Assembly (NCBI RefSeq): GCF_017696085.1
Contig: NZ_JAAORH010000003.1
Span: forward strand, 62,001-126,000
Length of the DNA stretch: 64,000 nucleotides
Direction: 5' to 3'
Source of the DNA: Prochlorococcus marinus XMU1410
Lineage (GTDB): Bacteria > Cyanobacteriota > Cyanobacteriia > PCC-6307 > Cyanobiaceae
Positions 30,362 to 40,253 of this stretch are shown here, in pieces. Below the pieces are notes generated by a model. It had not been told where the DNA came from. It saw nothing but the letters and a program-made list of their open reading frames with translations, and did not search any database. Every line of letters begins with the position of its first letter. Position 1 is the stretch's first letter. The translations under genes were made by a program, and so were the position numbers.

Positions 30362-31669
30362 ATGAATAAAAATAAGAGAGATAAAATTGCAATATTAGGT
30401 GGAGGACCAATGGGCTTAGCAGTAGCATATGAATTATGCCTTCATGGTTATAAACCAACTCTTTTTGAGGCAGATGATAGATTAGGAGGAATGGCAGCTA
30501 GCTTTAATTTTGGTGGAATCGATATAGAAAGGTATTACCATTTTCATTGTCTTAATGATTATGATTTTTTTGAACTTTGCAAAGAATTAAATATTTTCCA
30601 AGAAATAGAGTGGAGAGAGACAAAAATGGGTTTCTTTTTTAAACAAAAATTATATAAATGGGGTACGATAAGTTCTGTATTACTTTTCCCACATTTATCT
30701 CTTACGTCAAAACTCAGATATCTTTTACACGCGGCCAGATGTCTTACTTTAAAAAATTGGGATAAATTAGATAAAATAAAAGCTACATCATGGATTAAAA
30801 AATGGTTAGGAAGAAAAAATTATAAAATATTATGGGAAGCACTATTTCAATACAAATTTTTTAAATATAAAGATGATATTTCAGCAGCTTGGATATGGAG
30901 TAGGATTAATAGATTAGCAAGATCAAGGAAAAACCTAAAAGAAAATATAGGTTTTTTAAAAGGTGGCTCAAAATTACTTATTGAAAGTTTAGAAGATAAA
31001 TTAAGAAGTTTTGGTTGTAAGCTAAATTGTAAAAGTTTAGTTCAATCTATTAAGCCCCTCAAAAGTGGTGGGGCTCAACTAACAGTAAATAATAAAAAAT
31101 ATACTTTTGATAAAGTTATAACAACTTGTCCTCTGCCAATTATTTCCTCAATATTTAGAAATGGTGGTGTAGAAAACAAAACAGTAAATAAATATGCATC
31201 CCAAAAATCAGTCGCTTGTGCCTGTGTACTAATTCAAACTAAAAAAGCAATAACTGAAAACTTCTGGACTAATATAAATGATGAAAGATTTAAGATACCT
31301 GGGATAATTGAAGTAAGTAATTTGAGGCCAATTCATCCACACATAACTTACATACCATTTTATATGCCATTTGATAATAAAGACTATAAAAGGCCAGATG
31401 ATAGCTTTATAAAAGATAGTTGGAATTGCCTAAAAACTATAAATCCAAATTTAAAAGATGATGATTTAGTAGTAGCTAAATGCAATAGATATAAATTTGC
31501 ACAACCAGTATGTGGAACAAATTTCAAAAAAAAATTACCAAATATAGAACCTTTTAAGGGTATATTCACTGTTGATACAACTGCATATTATCCAGAAGAT
31601 AGAGGCATAAGTGAAAGTATTAAATTTGGAAGAACTTTAGTAAAGCAGATTCTTAAAAATAGTTATTGA
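30362..31669 (+). CDS. FAD-dependent oxidoreductase, amine-oxidase / UDP-galactopyranose-mutase-like
   Basis: The 435-residue flavoprotein has the FAD-binding motif AILGGGPMGLAVAYEL at residues 9-24, followed by FEADDRLGGMAASF and ending with a second FAD-contact region (VDTTAYYPEDRGISES). This layout is shared by protoporphyrinogen oxidase-like and mutase-like NAD(P)/FAD enzymes often found in glycan clusters. Its start codon directly follows the stop of the SDR gene and the next gene follows after 6 bp. The reaction is unknown; a furanose-forming or lipid-modifying role is only a guess from context. Confidence 0.85.
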   Translation: MNKNKRDKIAILGGGPMGLAVAYELCLHGYKPTLFEADDRLGGMAASFNFGGIDIERYYHFHCLNDYDFFELCKELNIFQEIEWRETKMGFFFKQKLYKWGTISSVLLFPHLSLTSKLRYLLHAARCLTLKNWDKLDKIKATSWIKKWLGRKNYKILWEALFQYKFFKYKDDISAAWIWSRINRLARSRKNLKENIGFLKGGSKLLIESLEDKLRSFGCKLNCKSLVQSIKPLKSGGAQLTVNNKKYTFDKVITTCPLPIISSIFRNGGVENKTVNKYASQKSVACACVLIQTKKAITENFWTNINDERFKIPGIIEVSNLRPIHPHITYIPFYMPFDNKDYKRPDDSFIKDSWNCLKTINPNLKDDDLVVAKCNRYKFAQPVCGTNFKKKLPNIEPFKGIFTVDTTAYYPEDRGISESIKFGRTLVKQILKNSY

Positions 31670-31675
31670 AATTAA

Positions 31676-32080
31676 ATGAAAACCAAAAAACAATTTCTAA
31701 TTTTTGTTTTAACTGGTGGAATTGCTGCTTTATCTAATATATTAAGTCGATTAGGGTTATCTAAAATTTTACGATTTGAACTAGCCATAATAATAGCCTA
31801 TTTAATTGGCATGTTCATTGCCTATATATTGGCAAAAAAGTTTGTTTTCTTTAATAGTAAAAAATCTATTAAAAGCTCTTTAGCAGGATTTACAGTTGTT
31901 AATCTTCTCGCAATTATACAAACTTGGCTTGTAAGTATTGGAATAAAAGCATTCCTAATTAACTTAGTTGAGTCTATATTTATTATAGAACTAATCGCAC
32001 ATACTTCGGGAGTGATAGTTCCAGTATTTACAAGTTTCTTTGGCCATAAATATATCAGTTTCAATGATCAAAAAGAATAA
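31676..32080 (+). CDS. GtrA family membrane protein
   Basis: A 134-residue protein with four membrane helices in GtrA form: KKQFLIFVLTGGIAALSNI at the start, GMFIAYILAKKFVFF in the middle and FGHKYISF at the end. It is the second GtrA of the cassette, 6 bp after the FAD oxidoreductase. In mycobacteria a GtrA protein (Rv3789) is encoded next to dprE1/dprE2 and has been proposed to help move polyprenyl-phosphoarabinose across the membrane, a parallel that supports the pathway reading. Confidence 0.9.
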   Translation: MKTKKQFLIFVLTGGIAALSNILSRLGLSKILRFELAIIIAYLIGMFIAYILAKKFVFFNSKKSIKSSLAGFTVVNLLAIIQTWLVSIGIKAFLINLVESIFIIELIAHTSGVIVPVFTSFFGHKYISFNDQKE

Positions 32081-32164
32081 TTAATAATTAATATTTAAGA
32101 ATATAAAATCTTCATATTATATTATTGATAATAAATTACTTTATAAATAAGCTTATAAATTATT

Positions 32165-32836
32165 TTGACAAAAAAAATAGTTGTTTTTGATATCGACGGA
32201 ACACTAATTCAAACCGATACTTTATTAATCTGTTTAAGAAAAATAAGGAGAGATAGGCAACTTTTAAAAAATTTAATTTTATTTGCATTTGCATTTATAT
32301 TATGGAAATTTAAATTCATATCAGACAAAAGATGTAAAGAATTTTTTTTAAAAAATTTTAAAATTTGCGAATACATTAATAAATTTAAAGATGAATGGTT
32401 AATTGAAGAATTAATTAATGATTTAAATCCTGCTGCAATAAAGCGCTTAGAATGGCATAAAAAAAATAAAGATAGGATAATACTTTGTTCCGCTTCTCCT
32501 AGGCTTATACTCCAACCTTTAGCAAATAAGTTAGATGTAGAATTAATTTGCACCGAAGTTAAGTACAAAACAGGGAACTGGTTCCCAAAAATTATTAGTC
32601 CTAATTGTAAGGGAATTGAAAAGCTAAATAGATTAAGTGAATACTTAGGTTCTTTAGAAAATTTGATTATCGAAGCTTATGGGGATAGTGAAGGCGATAA
32701 AGAGTTGCTTGAAAAAGCAAATTTACCTCATTACAAGAATTTTTCAAATATCCCAAGACCTTACAAAGAAGAAAATTATCTAAAAGTTAAATTAACTTTT
32801 TTCAGAAATTATCTCCAACTTCTTCTTAATATTTAA
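32165..32836 (+). CDS. HAD-superfamily phosphatase (subclass IB-like)
   Basis: The 223-residue protein begins at TTG. HAD motif I is FDIDGTLIQTDTL (residues 8-20), motif II the Ser in LCSASPRL, and the C-terminal acidic motif is YGDSEGDKELL. The region after motif I (a helical cap with a hydrophobic stretch) resembles the phosphatase domain that in many bacteria is fused to the N-terminus of DPPR-synthase-type UbiA proteins. That makes it a good candidate for removing the 5-phosphate from polyprenyl-phosphoribose 5-phosphate. It lies 84 bp after the second GtrA gene. Confidence 0.85.
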   Translation: MTKKIVVFDIDGTLIQTDTLLICLRKIRRDRQLLKNLILFAFAFILWKFKFISDKRCKEFFLKNFKICEYINKFKDEWLIEELINDLNPAAIKRLEWHKKNKDRIILCSASPRLILQPLANKLDVELICTEVKYKTGNWFPKIISPNCKGIEKLNRLSEYLGSLENLIIEAYGDSEGDKELLEKANLPHYKNFSNIPRPYKEENYLKVKLTFFRNYLQLLLNI

Positions 32837-33186
32837 AAATAAGAATGTTAGTCATTTAAAAATACTCAATACAAAAAAGTGCATATTGCAGAATAAATTT
32901 TAAAGATTAAAAAAATATGTTAAATTTATAAAACTTAAAAATAATTACTTTAAAATTTTCTTTTAAGACAAGCATTGAATTATTTAGTAATAAAATCTTT
33001 AGTTAATAAAAAAATATTCAATTTCACTTTAAAAATATTTCTCAAATATCTTTTTTTTAATTAATCTTAATTTTCTATCTATGAGTTTTGCATTAAACAA
33101 TAAAACGAATAGTGCTTTAAATAATAAAACCTTTATCAAATAGCAATATACAAATATTTAGTTTTTTTTCATAAATACTTAATTAA
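32837..33186. other. Non-coding spacer, 350 bp
   Basis: Very AT-rich region between convergent transcription units (HAD gene and the LptD-like gene). A 20-codon frame at 33081-33143 encodes a doubled ALNNKT word but has no family resemblance. No RNA gene or clear terminator was seen. Confidence 0.5.
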
Positions 33187-35286
33187 TCACTTAAATTCCC
33201 TTCCCAAACCATTGAAATTAAAGGAATATATATTAAAGTTAATACCTCCTTCCTCATTATCAAAATTATAAAATAAGCCAATATTATAAGCTCTTCTGTT
33301 CCATGAAATTTCCATTGTTGGATTAATGAAATTATCCTCAGAATTATTTTTTTCTAAATCAAACTCCCCAGAAAACTTTACTGCTAAAGCTTTATACAAT
33401 CTTTGTTTAATATTAAACTCAACAACACTACTATCTACTACCTGATCGAAACTGAATGGACTATCTCCCCTATTGAATTTAAATCTAGGATATAATTCAA
33501 TTTCTGTGTAATCAAGATAATCTTTCTTAAAGGATCCTAAAACTAATTTAGGTCCAGATTTAATTAATATTATATCCTGTTTATTCCCATCATCATATCT
33601 AAAGAAATCAGCATTACCCTCAATTACCCAATACAATCCTTTTTTAATTATAGAAGGGCTATATTTATAATCCTCATTCAAATATTCTTCAGAATTAGGT
33701 TCCCAAAAAACATATTCGTTTTTTTGCTTTAAAGATAAATTTGCTCTCTTTTTTGTAATAAGATTTTTTGAATTTATTCTTGAAGGAGATTCGTAATTTC
33801 CATATCCCAAAGCCAAATTTCTAGTAACATTAAGATTTTTTTTATTCTTAAGAATTTCCAAATCATACAATACACCATATGAATTATTAACAAGTATTTC
33901 ACCAAGAGATCCATTATTTGTTTTTTCACGAAAAGTTCCGAAAAAAGATAAATCTCCACTAGCAAAATAATTTTTTCTATTTTTTAAATAAATATTTTTA
34001 ACTATATAACTTTTACCTTCAAGAGCTTTATCTAATTTTTCAAAATCTGCGGAATTAGTTTCAACATTTAAAAAATAACTCCAATCACCTAAAGAGCTAT
34101 TTATTGCAGTATCTATTCCAAAATAATCTAAGAAATCTGCATCTTGTTCTATTTTATCTCCCAAAATATTTTCATTATCAAGAGAAAAGCTTTTTGTTTT
34201 ACCGGTTAATATCCTTTGAATATTAAATTTACTAAGAATATTTAATCTAGTACTCTTTTTTTTTCCAAAAAATAAAGGGTCAAAGCTTCTATATAAAGAT
34301 AATCCATCATATTTTTCCTTATCGTAAGAAATTCCCCATTTATAATAATTTTCTTCAATAGTAGAAGAAATGTTTCTTGGACCAATTGGGATAGTTAACT
34401 TATCTTCAAAAGTCAAACTAGACCATTTCGTTTTTATTTTGTTTTTATTATTGTCATTTATAAATTTAAAGTCTTTATTATTAATAATTAGTTGCGGTTC
34501 GTTATATGGATCATTTGTTAATTTTAATTCTTTAGCACTCCATATATCATTTTTAATTTCTATCCTATCAGTTTTAAATCTAGTTCTATTAACAGGATTT
34601 AGTTTAGCTTTTACATTCTGACTATTTTCAAAATTAATAGAAGAGGAAGTATCTAATTTAACGGATTTAATTTGAAAATCTTCTTCAAAATTATCATTTA
34701 AATCTTCACTAATATTATCTTCAAAAATATTCTTAAGTGAAATAAAATCAATAGATCCATATGCATTTAAAATAAACCCTTTCTTATTAATAAAATCATA
34801 TTCAATAGTTTCTGCCTTAAGGAATTGTCTTTTGCTTTTAAAAGCAATATCACCCTCTATAATAATTTTTTTTAATTCTTCATCATAGGATAACTTTGAA
34901 GCCTTCATTATTCCAATAGATGATTTAATCAAGACATCTCCATCAGCAATAAATTTAGAACCTATCCTAGACTGAGTATTTGAATTAATATCAACAACAA
35001 ATGATTTGTCAATCGTGTTAGATTCATATGCTAAATTGTCTGATAGTTGATTAAAAAAATTTTTTAACTGTAATGGGAGTTCGAAATCATTTTTATTATC
35101 ATTAATTCCTTTTTTTTCTAAATAGGCATATTTAAGAAGATTTTTATATTTAATATTTTTTTGATTATTTAATTTACTTTTTGAATCCTCAAATTCTTTT
35201 TTTATTTGAAAAGAAAAACTTGATAAACTAGGATTTATGAATCCAATGAATAAAAATAATTTTAACCAAAAAAATAATTTTTCCAA
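33187..35286 (-). CDS. LptD/OstA-like outer-membrane protein (DUF3769 type)
   Basis: The 699-residue protein starts at TTG (an in-frame stop lies just upstream, so no earlier start is possible) and has an N-terminal signal sequence (about 5-25). Residues about 105-180 form an OstA/LptA-like beta segment (GDVLIKSSIG..., then EGDIAFKSKRQFLKAE). The rest is rich in alternating polar/aromatic strands and ends in aromatic-rich NFNGLGREFK, as expected for a beta-barrel. Cyanobacterial proteins of this form are regarded as LptD counterparts that insert lipopolysaccharide in the outer membrane. It is the only lipopolysaccharide-insertion-type gene seen in the window. Confidence 0.75.
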   Translation of the reverse strand: MEKLFFWLKLFLFIGFINPSLSSFSFQIKKEFEDSKSKLNNQKNIKYKNLLKYAYLEKKGINDNKNDFELPLQLKNFFNQLSDNLAYESNTIDKSFVVDINSNTQSRIGSKFIADGDVLIKSSIGIMKASKLSYDEELKKIIIEGDIAFKSKRQFLKAETIEYDFINKKGFILNAYGSIDFISLKNIFEDNISEDLNDNFEEDFQIKSVKLDTSSSINFENSQNVKAKLNPVNRTRFKTDRIEIKNDIWSAKELKLTNDPYNEPQLIINNKDFKFINDNNKNKIKTKWSSLTFEDKLTIPIGPRNISSTIEENYYKWGISYDKEKYDGLSLYRSFDPLFFGKKKSTRLNILSKFNIQRILTGKTKSFSLDNENILGDKIEQDADFLDYFGIDTAINSSLGDWSYFLNVETNSADFEKLDKALEGKSYIVKNIYLKNRKNYFASGDLSFFGTFREKTNNGSLGEILVNNSYGVLYDLEILKNKKNLNVTRNLALGYGNYESPSRINSKNLITKKRANLSLKQKNEYVFWEPNSEEYLNEDYKYSPSIIKKGLYWVIEGNADFFRYDDGNKQDIILIKSGPKLVLGSFKKDYLDYTEIELYPRFKFNRGDSPFSFDQVVDSSVVEFNIKQRLYKALAVKFSGEFDLEKNNSEDNFINPTMEISWNRRAYNIGLFYNFDNEEGGINFNIYSFNFNGLGREFK

Positions 35287-35429
35287 AGATTTATTAAATC
35301 ACTTCCTACCTATATTAATTCATAATTGAATTCACTTTAAAAGAAAATCATTAAAACTCATTAATAAAAAAATATATTTTGATTAATAAACATCATCCAA
35401 ATAGGCGTTTAATAAATAACAAAAACTTA

Positions 35430-36548
35430 TTATTCCTTAGAACCATATATTGAAAAACCCTCATTTTTTAGTAAGTACTCTTTTTTAGCTTCATTAGAAT
35501 CTTCCTCAATCATTTCAGCAATCATTTCACTTAATGAAATATTAGGTTGCCATCCTAGTTTTTTTCTTGCTTTTGATGCGTCCCCAAGTAACTGATCAAC
35601 TTCAGTAGGTCTAAAGTACCTTGGATCAATTCTTATAACAACTTCCCCTGTATCCGATCTTTTACCTATTTCATCAATTCCACTTTTTTCCCATATGATT
35701 GCTTTTTCTCCCTTTTCTTTATTCCAACCTAGTTCTATTGCACTTAATTCTATAAATTCACGAACGCTTTTCATTTGTCCAGAAGAAATAACATAGTCTT
35801 CTGGCTTTTCTTGTTGAAGCATCAACCATTGCATATGAACATAATCTTTAGCATGCCCCCAATCTCTTTTTGCATCAAGATTACCCATATAGATACATTT
35901 CTCAAGCCCATAATTTATTCTTGCCAGTCCTCTGGTTATCTTTCTTGTTACAAATGTTTCTCCTCTTCTTGGGCTTTCATGGTTAAAAAGAATGCCATTA
36001 CATGCAAAGATATCATATGCTTCTCTATAATTGACAACTATCCAATATGCATACAATTTTGCCACTGCATACGGGCTCCTTGGATAAAAAGATGTTGTTT
36101 CTTTTTGTGGCACCTCCTGTACGAGTCCGTACAGTTCGCTTGTACTAGCCTGATATATTTTTGTTTTTTTTATTAAGTTTAAACTTTTTACAGCTTCAAG
36201 AATTCTAAGAACTCCCAAAGCATCACAATTTGCGGTATATTCAGGGGTTTCAAAACTTACAGCAACATGACTTTGAGCTCCTAAATTATAAATTTCATCA
36301 GGCTGAATTTTTTGTATTAGTTTCATTATATTTGTACTATCAATTAAATCCCCATAGTGAAGAAAAAACTTTGTATTCTTTTCATGTGGATCTTGATATA
36401 AATGATCAATCCTAGAAGTATTAAATGAGCTTGATCTTCTTTTTAAACCATGAACTATATACCCTTTTCCCAAAAGTAATTCAACCAAATAACTTCCATC
36501 TTGGCCTGTTACCCCAGTAATTAGAGCAATCTTGCTTCTATTTTCCAT
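35430..36548 (-). CDS. gmd: GDP-mannose 4,6-dehydratase
   Basis: Converts GDP-mannose to GDP-4-keto-6-deoxymannose. The NADP-binding motif [14 protein letters not shown] is at residues 8-21, the active-site Tyr-Lys pair lies in [11 protein letters not shown], and [16 protein letters not shown] and [10 protein letters not shown] are family hallmarks. Length 372 is normal. The substrate comes from ManC (13107) and the product goes to GDP-fucose synthase at 39228, although the two genes are on opposite strands and separated by galE. Confidence 0.96.
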   Translation of the reverse strand: MENRSKIALITGVTGQDGSYLVELLLGKGYIVHGLKRRSSSFNTSRIDHLYQDPHEKNTKFFLHYGDLIDSTNIMKLIQKIQPDEIYNLGAQSHVAVSFETPEYTANCDALGVLRILEAVKSLNLIKKTKIYQASTSELYGLVQEVPQKETTSFYPRSPYAVAKLYAYWIVVNYREAYDIFACNGILFNHESPRRGETFVTRKITRGLARINYGLEKCIYMGNLDAKRDWGHAKDYVHMQWLMLQQEKPEDYVISSGQMKSVREFIELSAIELGWNKEKGEKAIIWEKSGIDEIGKRSDTGEVVIRIDPRYFRPTEVDQLLGDASKARKKLGWQPNISLSEMIAEMIEEDSNEAKKEYLLKNEGFSIYGSKE

Positions 36549-37043
36549 TAAAAAAAAACATTAATTTAAATTTGTATGGGGAATAAATCTCAAAGTCAAA
36601 AATTAATTAAAGTGCAAATAAACTTTATAATAACCTTAAGGTACTTAAAATGAAAATTTTTGATAGTATTTAATTCATTCTTCCTTTAAATTGCTAATGA
36701 AAAGGATGAATTTTTCCTGAACTTTTTGAATAAGTATTCTGGTTTGAATTGTCAATTCTTTAATATTAAAATAACTTGAATTGCTTTTTAAAAATTTAAA
36801 TTCATGACTTTTTTACAAGAAAATTAATCTATAAAATTTTTAAATTAGCTAATTATTTTTTTTATAAAATCTTTCTTATTTTCAAAATAGGATAAATATT
36901 ATTATTGCAGACTCACTTTAAATAGAATTTTATATATTTTATAAATGCCAACTAAAATCATAAATAAAAATTGAATTTACCTAGAGAAAAGAAATTTTTA
37001 AAATATCTTTAGATAAAAAAAATTCTTGATTAAAAATAATAAT
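36549..37043. other. Non-coding spacer, 495 bp
   Basis: AT-rich sequence between gmd and galE, both on the minus strand. Only frames of a few codons are present in all six readings that were scanned by eye. No repeat, RNA fold or gene remnant was recognised. It must contain the gmd promoter. Confidence 0.5.
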
Positions 37044-38096
37044 TTAATAACCATTAGGATTCTTTAATTGCCAATTCCAACCATCTCTACACATGTCTTT
37101 TATATTTCTATTTGGTATCCAATTAAGAATTGACTTAGCTAGAGAATTATCTGCTACTACAAAAGCATTATCTCCCTGCCTTCTCTCCACAAAACTAAAG
37201 GGTACTTTAACTTTATTAACAGTTTCGAAAGTATTTATAAATTCTAAGACACTCGTACCTTTACCAGTCCCAAGATTTAAAGTTAAAATTTGAGGATTTT
37301 CTTTAAGTATATAATCTAATGTCAAAAGATGTCCTTCTGCGAGGTCAAGTACATGAATATAGTCTCTCACTCCTGTACCATCTGAGGTTTGCCAATCTGA
37401 TCCATATATTTTAATTTCATTTATCTTTCCAATAGCTACTTGTGTAATTCGTGGGTATAAATTATTTGGAGTGCCCATAGGATTCTCACCAATAAGACCA
37501 GATTCGTGCGCCCCTACAGGATTAAAATATCTAAGAGAAGCAATTCTCCATTGAGATGGTTCGCTTTTATAAATATCTTTAAGAATGTTCTCAATAGTTA
37601 GCTTATTATTTCCATATGGGTTAACTGGCTCACAAATATCATCTTCCTTTAGTAATTTATTAGCCTGAGTTCTATAAACAGTGGCACTACTACTAAATAC
37701 AATATTCTTACAGCTGTATTTTTCCATTACTTTTAAGAGATTAATTGTTCCATTTATATTGTTTTCCCAGTAATTCAGAGGGTCCTTAACTGAATCATAA
37801 ACTGATTTCAGACCGGCAAAATGTATCACAGCTCTAATGGGATTTTTAAATTTAAAACTCATCTCAAATGCTTTTTCTATATCACTTGGTTTCCTTAAGT
37901 CTCCTTTGATGAAATAAAGTCTATCTTCAATATTAATGCCTTGTTTTTTTAAAATAGCTGAAATTCTCTCTAAAGACTTATCTGAAGAATTTATAAAAGA
38001 ATCTATAATGAAAACTTTATATCCTTTCTCCAAAAGTAAAAGAGAGGTATGTGATCCTATAAAACCAGCTCCCCCTGTAATAAGTATTGATTTCAT
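37044..38096 (-). CDS. galE: UDP-glucose 4-epimerase
   Basis: Interconverts UDP-glucose and UDP-galactose. The NAD-binding motif is LITGGAGFIGSHTS, the catalytic Tyr-Lys pair is in NPYGNNKLTIEN, and SLRYFNPVGAHESGLIGE and GTGVRDYIHVLDLAEGH are signature GalE stretches. Length 350 is normal. It is divergent from the SDR gene at 38203 over 106 bp. Activity on the N-acetylated sugars is possible and not excluded. Confidence 0.93.
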   Translation of the reverse strand: MKSILITGGAGFIGSHTSLLLLEKGYKVFIIDSFINSSDKSLERISAILKKQGINIEDRLYFIKGDLRKPSDIEKAFEMSFKFKNPIRAVIHFAGLKSVYDSVKDPLNYWENNINGTINLLKVMEKYSCKNIVFSSSATVYRTQANKLLKEDDICEPVNPYGNNKLTIENILKDIYKSEPSQWRIASLRYFNPVGAHESGLIGENPMGTPNNLYPRITQVAIGKINEIKIYGSDWQTSDGTGVRDYIHVLDLAEGHLLTLDYILKENPQILTLNLGTGKGTSVLEFINTFETVNKVKVPFSFVERRQGDNAFVVADNSLAKSILNWIPNRNIKDMCRDGWNWQLKNPNGY

Positions 38097-38202
38097 TATT
38101 CCTTACTTTCCCTTATTTTAGATATAGCAATTAAGGTGTGTATATAACTAATATACAAATTCATTTTATATTGTATGAATTAAGTTATAAAATATAATCC
38201 AT

Positions 38203-39225
38203 ATGAGTAATTATATCTTAGTTACAGGCTGCGCAGGTTTTATTGGTTTCCATCTTTGTAAACGATTAATCGAAGATGGAAATAAAGTATTAGGTATTGA
38301 TAATATCAATAATTACTACGATACAAATTTAAAGAAAAAAAGGTTAGAAATTCTATCTCAAACATCCTTTGAAAAAAATAATTGGGAATTTTTTAAAATT
38401 GATTTACTTGAAAAAAATCTACTTTTGGAAATTTTTGAAAAATATAAACCAATTACTGTAATTAATTTCGCTGCACAAGCAGGTGTTAGATACTCATTAG
38501 AAAATCCAGCCTCCTATATAGATTCTAATATTAATGGCTTTTTTAATATTTTGGAGTGCTGTAAACTTACAAAAGTTAAAAGTCTTTTATACGCAAGCAG
38601 CAGCTCAGTTTATGGAGGCAATACCAAAGTTCCTTATTCTGAGAATGACTCCGTTAATCACCCAGTAAGCCTCTATGCAGCAACTAAAAGATCAAATGAA
38701 CTAATGGCGCACTCTTATAGTCATTTGTATGGCATTCCTTGCACGGGGATGAGATTTTTCACAGTTTATGGGCCTTTTGGAAGACCAGATATGGCACCAA
38801 TGATATTTGCTGATGCAATAATAAATAAAAAGACTTTAAAAATATATAATTATGGCAAGATGTCTAGAAGTTTTACCTACATAGATGACGTTACAAATAT
38901 TTTAGTGAAATTAATTAAAAAGCCTGCCACAAGAGATGAATATTTCGATACACAAAAACCTAATTCATCCACCAGTTGGTGTCCTAATAGAATTTTGAAT
39001 ATTGGTAATGATAATGCGATTGGCCTTTTAACTTTTATTAATATGTTAGAAAAGGAATTAGGCCTTGAAGCTATAAAAGATTTTGATTCTTTAAAAAAAG
39101 GTGATGTTGTAAATACTCAATCTGAAAATATAAACTTAAACAATTGGATTGGGACTTATCCAAAAACTTCTTTAAGTGAAGGGATAAAAAAATTTATTAA
39201 TTGGTATAAAAATTACTACAAATAA
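38203..39225 (+). CDS. UDP-glucuronate 4-epimerase-like SDR
   Basis: Extended SDR of 340 residues with NAD motif TGCAGFIGFHL, the family stretch GIDNINNYYDTNLKKKRL, AAQAGVRYSLENP, the Tyr-Lys pair in LYAATKRSNELMAHSY and MRFFTVYGPFGRPDMAP. These are the hallmarks of the UDP-glucuronate 4-epimerase (CapI/GAE) group, which makes UDP-galacturonate. The substrate would come from the UDP-glucose dehydrogenase at 20754. GDP-fucose synthase follows after 2 bp, so both are in one transcript. Confidence 0.9.
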   Translation: MSNYILVTGCAGFIGFHLCKRLIEDGNKVLGIDNINNYYDTNLKKKRLEILSQTSFEKNNWEFFKIDLLEKNLLLEIFEKYKPITVINFAAQAGVRYSLENPASYIDSNINGFFNILECCKLTKVKSLLYASSSSVYGGNTKVPYSENDSVNHPVSLYAATKRSNELMAHSYSHLYGIPCTGMRFFTVYGPFGRPDMAPMIFADAIINKKTLKIYNYGKMSRSFTYIDDVTNILVKLIKKPATRDEYFDTQKPNSSTSWCPNRILNIGNDNAIGLLTFINMLEKELGLEAIKDFDSLKKGDVVNTQSENINLNNWIGTYPKTSLSEGIKKFINWYKNYYK

Positions 39226-39227
39226 TT

Positions 39228-40226
39228 TTGGAAAAGAAAATACTTTTTAATGAAAAAATTTTTGTTGCTGGATCAACAGGAATGGCAGGCAGTGCAATTT
39301 GTAGGTCATTGGTTAAAAACGGCTATGGAAGAAAAAATGGTGGCCAAATCTTAAAGCCTACGCGAAAGGAATTGGACTTATTGAACACAAATGCAGTCAA
39401 GCAATGGTTTGAAATTAATAAACCAACAGTTGTAATAATTGCGGCTGCAAAAGTTGGCGGAATATTAGGAAACTCTATATACCCAACTCAATTTCTCTTA
39501 GATAACTTGAAAATACAGAATAACTTAATTGAAAATTCTTGGAAAACAGGAGTCAAAAGACTTTTATTTCTTGGTAGCAGTTGTATTTATCCAAAATTTG
39601 CCCAACAACCCATTAAAGAGGAATCTCTTTTGACCAGTCAGTTAGAAGAAACAAATCAATGGTATGCGATTGCAAAAATAGCCGGAATTAAACTCTGTGA
39701 TGCTTTAAGAAAGCAATATAATTTTGATGCTATATCGCTAATGCCAACAAATCTCTATGGACCTGGAGATAACTATCACCCTCAAAATAGCCACGTAATG
39801 GCCTCTTTAATTAGAAAATTTAATGAGGCCGTTAAACACAAATTACCTTCAGTTACATGCTGGGGCACAGGAAAACCATTAAGAGAATTCCTTTATGTGG
39901 AAGATCTTGGAGATGCAGTCGTCTTTGCCTTGGAGAACTGGGATCCAATTTCAAATAATGCGCCAAAAGATTCCAATAACAAAAATTTAACAATCCTAAA
40001 TATTGGAACTGGGAAAGATATTACAATCAAAGAACTGGCAGATAAAATTTCTAATTTAGTAAAGTATCAAGGCAAGATTATTTGGGATAAAAATAAACCA
40101 GATGGGACTCCAAGGAAATTGTTAGACATATCAAAGATGAAAGATTTAGGTTGGGAACCAAAAATATCATTAGATGAAGGAATTAAAAAATCCATAGAAT
40201 CTTTCAAAAAAGAAAATTGCTTTTAA
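39228..40226 (+). CDS. fcl: GDP-L-fucose synthase
   Basis: Epimerase-reductase that turns GDP-4-keto-6-deoxymannose into GDP-L-fucose. The NADP motif is VAGSTGMAGSAICR, the active-site Cys/Ser region is LGSSCIYPKFAQQPI, the Tyr-Lys pair is in WYAIAKIAGIKL, and NLYGPGDNYHPQNSHV is a strong family signature. The start is TTG, 2 bp after the preceding stop, which supports translational coupling. With manC and gmd this completes GDP-fucose synthesis within the window. Confidence 0.95.
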   Translation: MEKKILFNEKIFVAGSTGMAGSAICRSLVKNGYGRKNGGQILKPTRKELDLLNTNAVKQWFEINKPTVVIIAAAKVGGILGNSIYPTQFLLDNLKIQNNLIENSWKTGVKRLLFLGSSCIYPKFAQQPIKEESLLTSQLEETNQWYAIAKIAGIKLCDALRKQYNFDAISLMPTNLYGPGDNYHPQNSHVMASLIRKFNEAVKHKLPSVTCWGTGKPLREFLYVEDLGDAVVFALENWDPISNNAPKDSNNKNLTILNIGTGKDITIKELADKISNLVKYQGKIIWDKNKPDGTPRKLLDISKMKDLGWEPKISLDEGIKKSIESFKKENCF

Positions 40227-40253
40227 AAACACTTTTTAAGAAGAAGGAAATTT

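Noticed and set aside
33081-33143. 20-codon frame with a doubled ALNNKT word
   Set aside because: Too short, no ribosome binding site and low-complexity AT-rich sequence; the doubling can arise by slippage.
35775-36176. 133-codon plus-strand frame inside gmd
   Set aside because: Antisense shadow of gmd; Cys/Ile-rich translation with no domain pattern.
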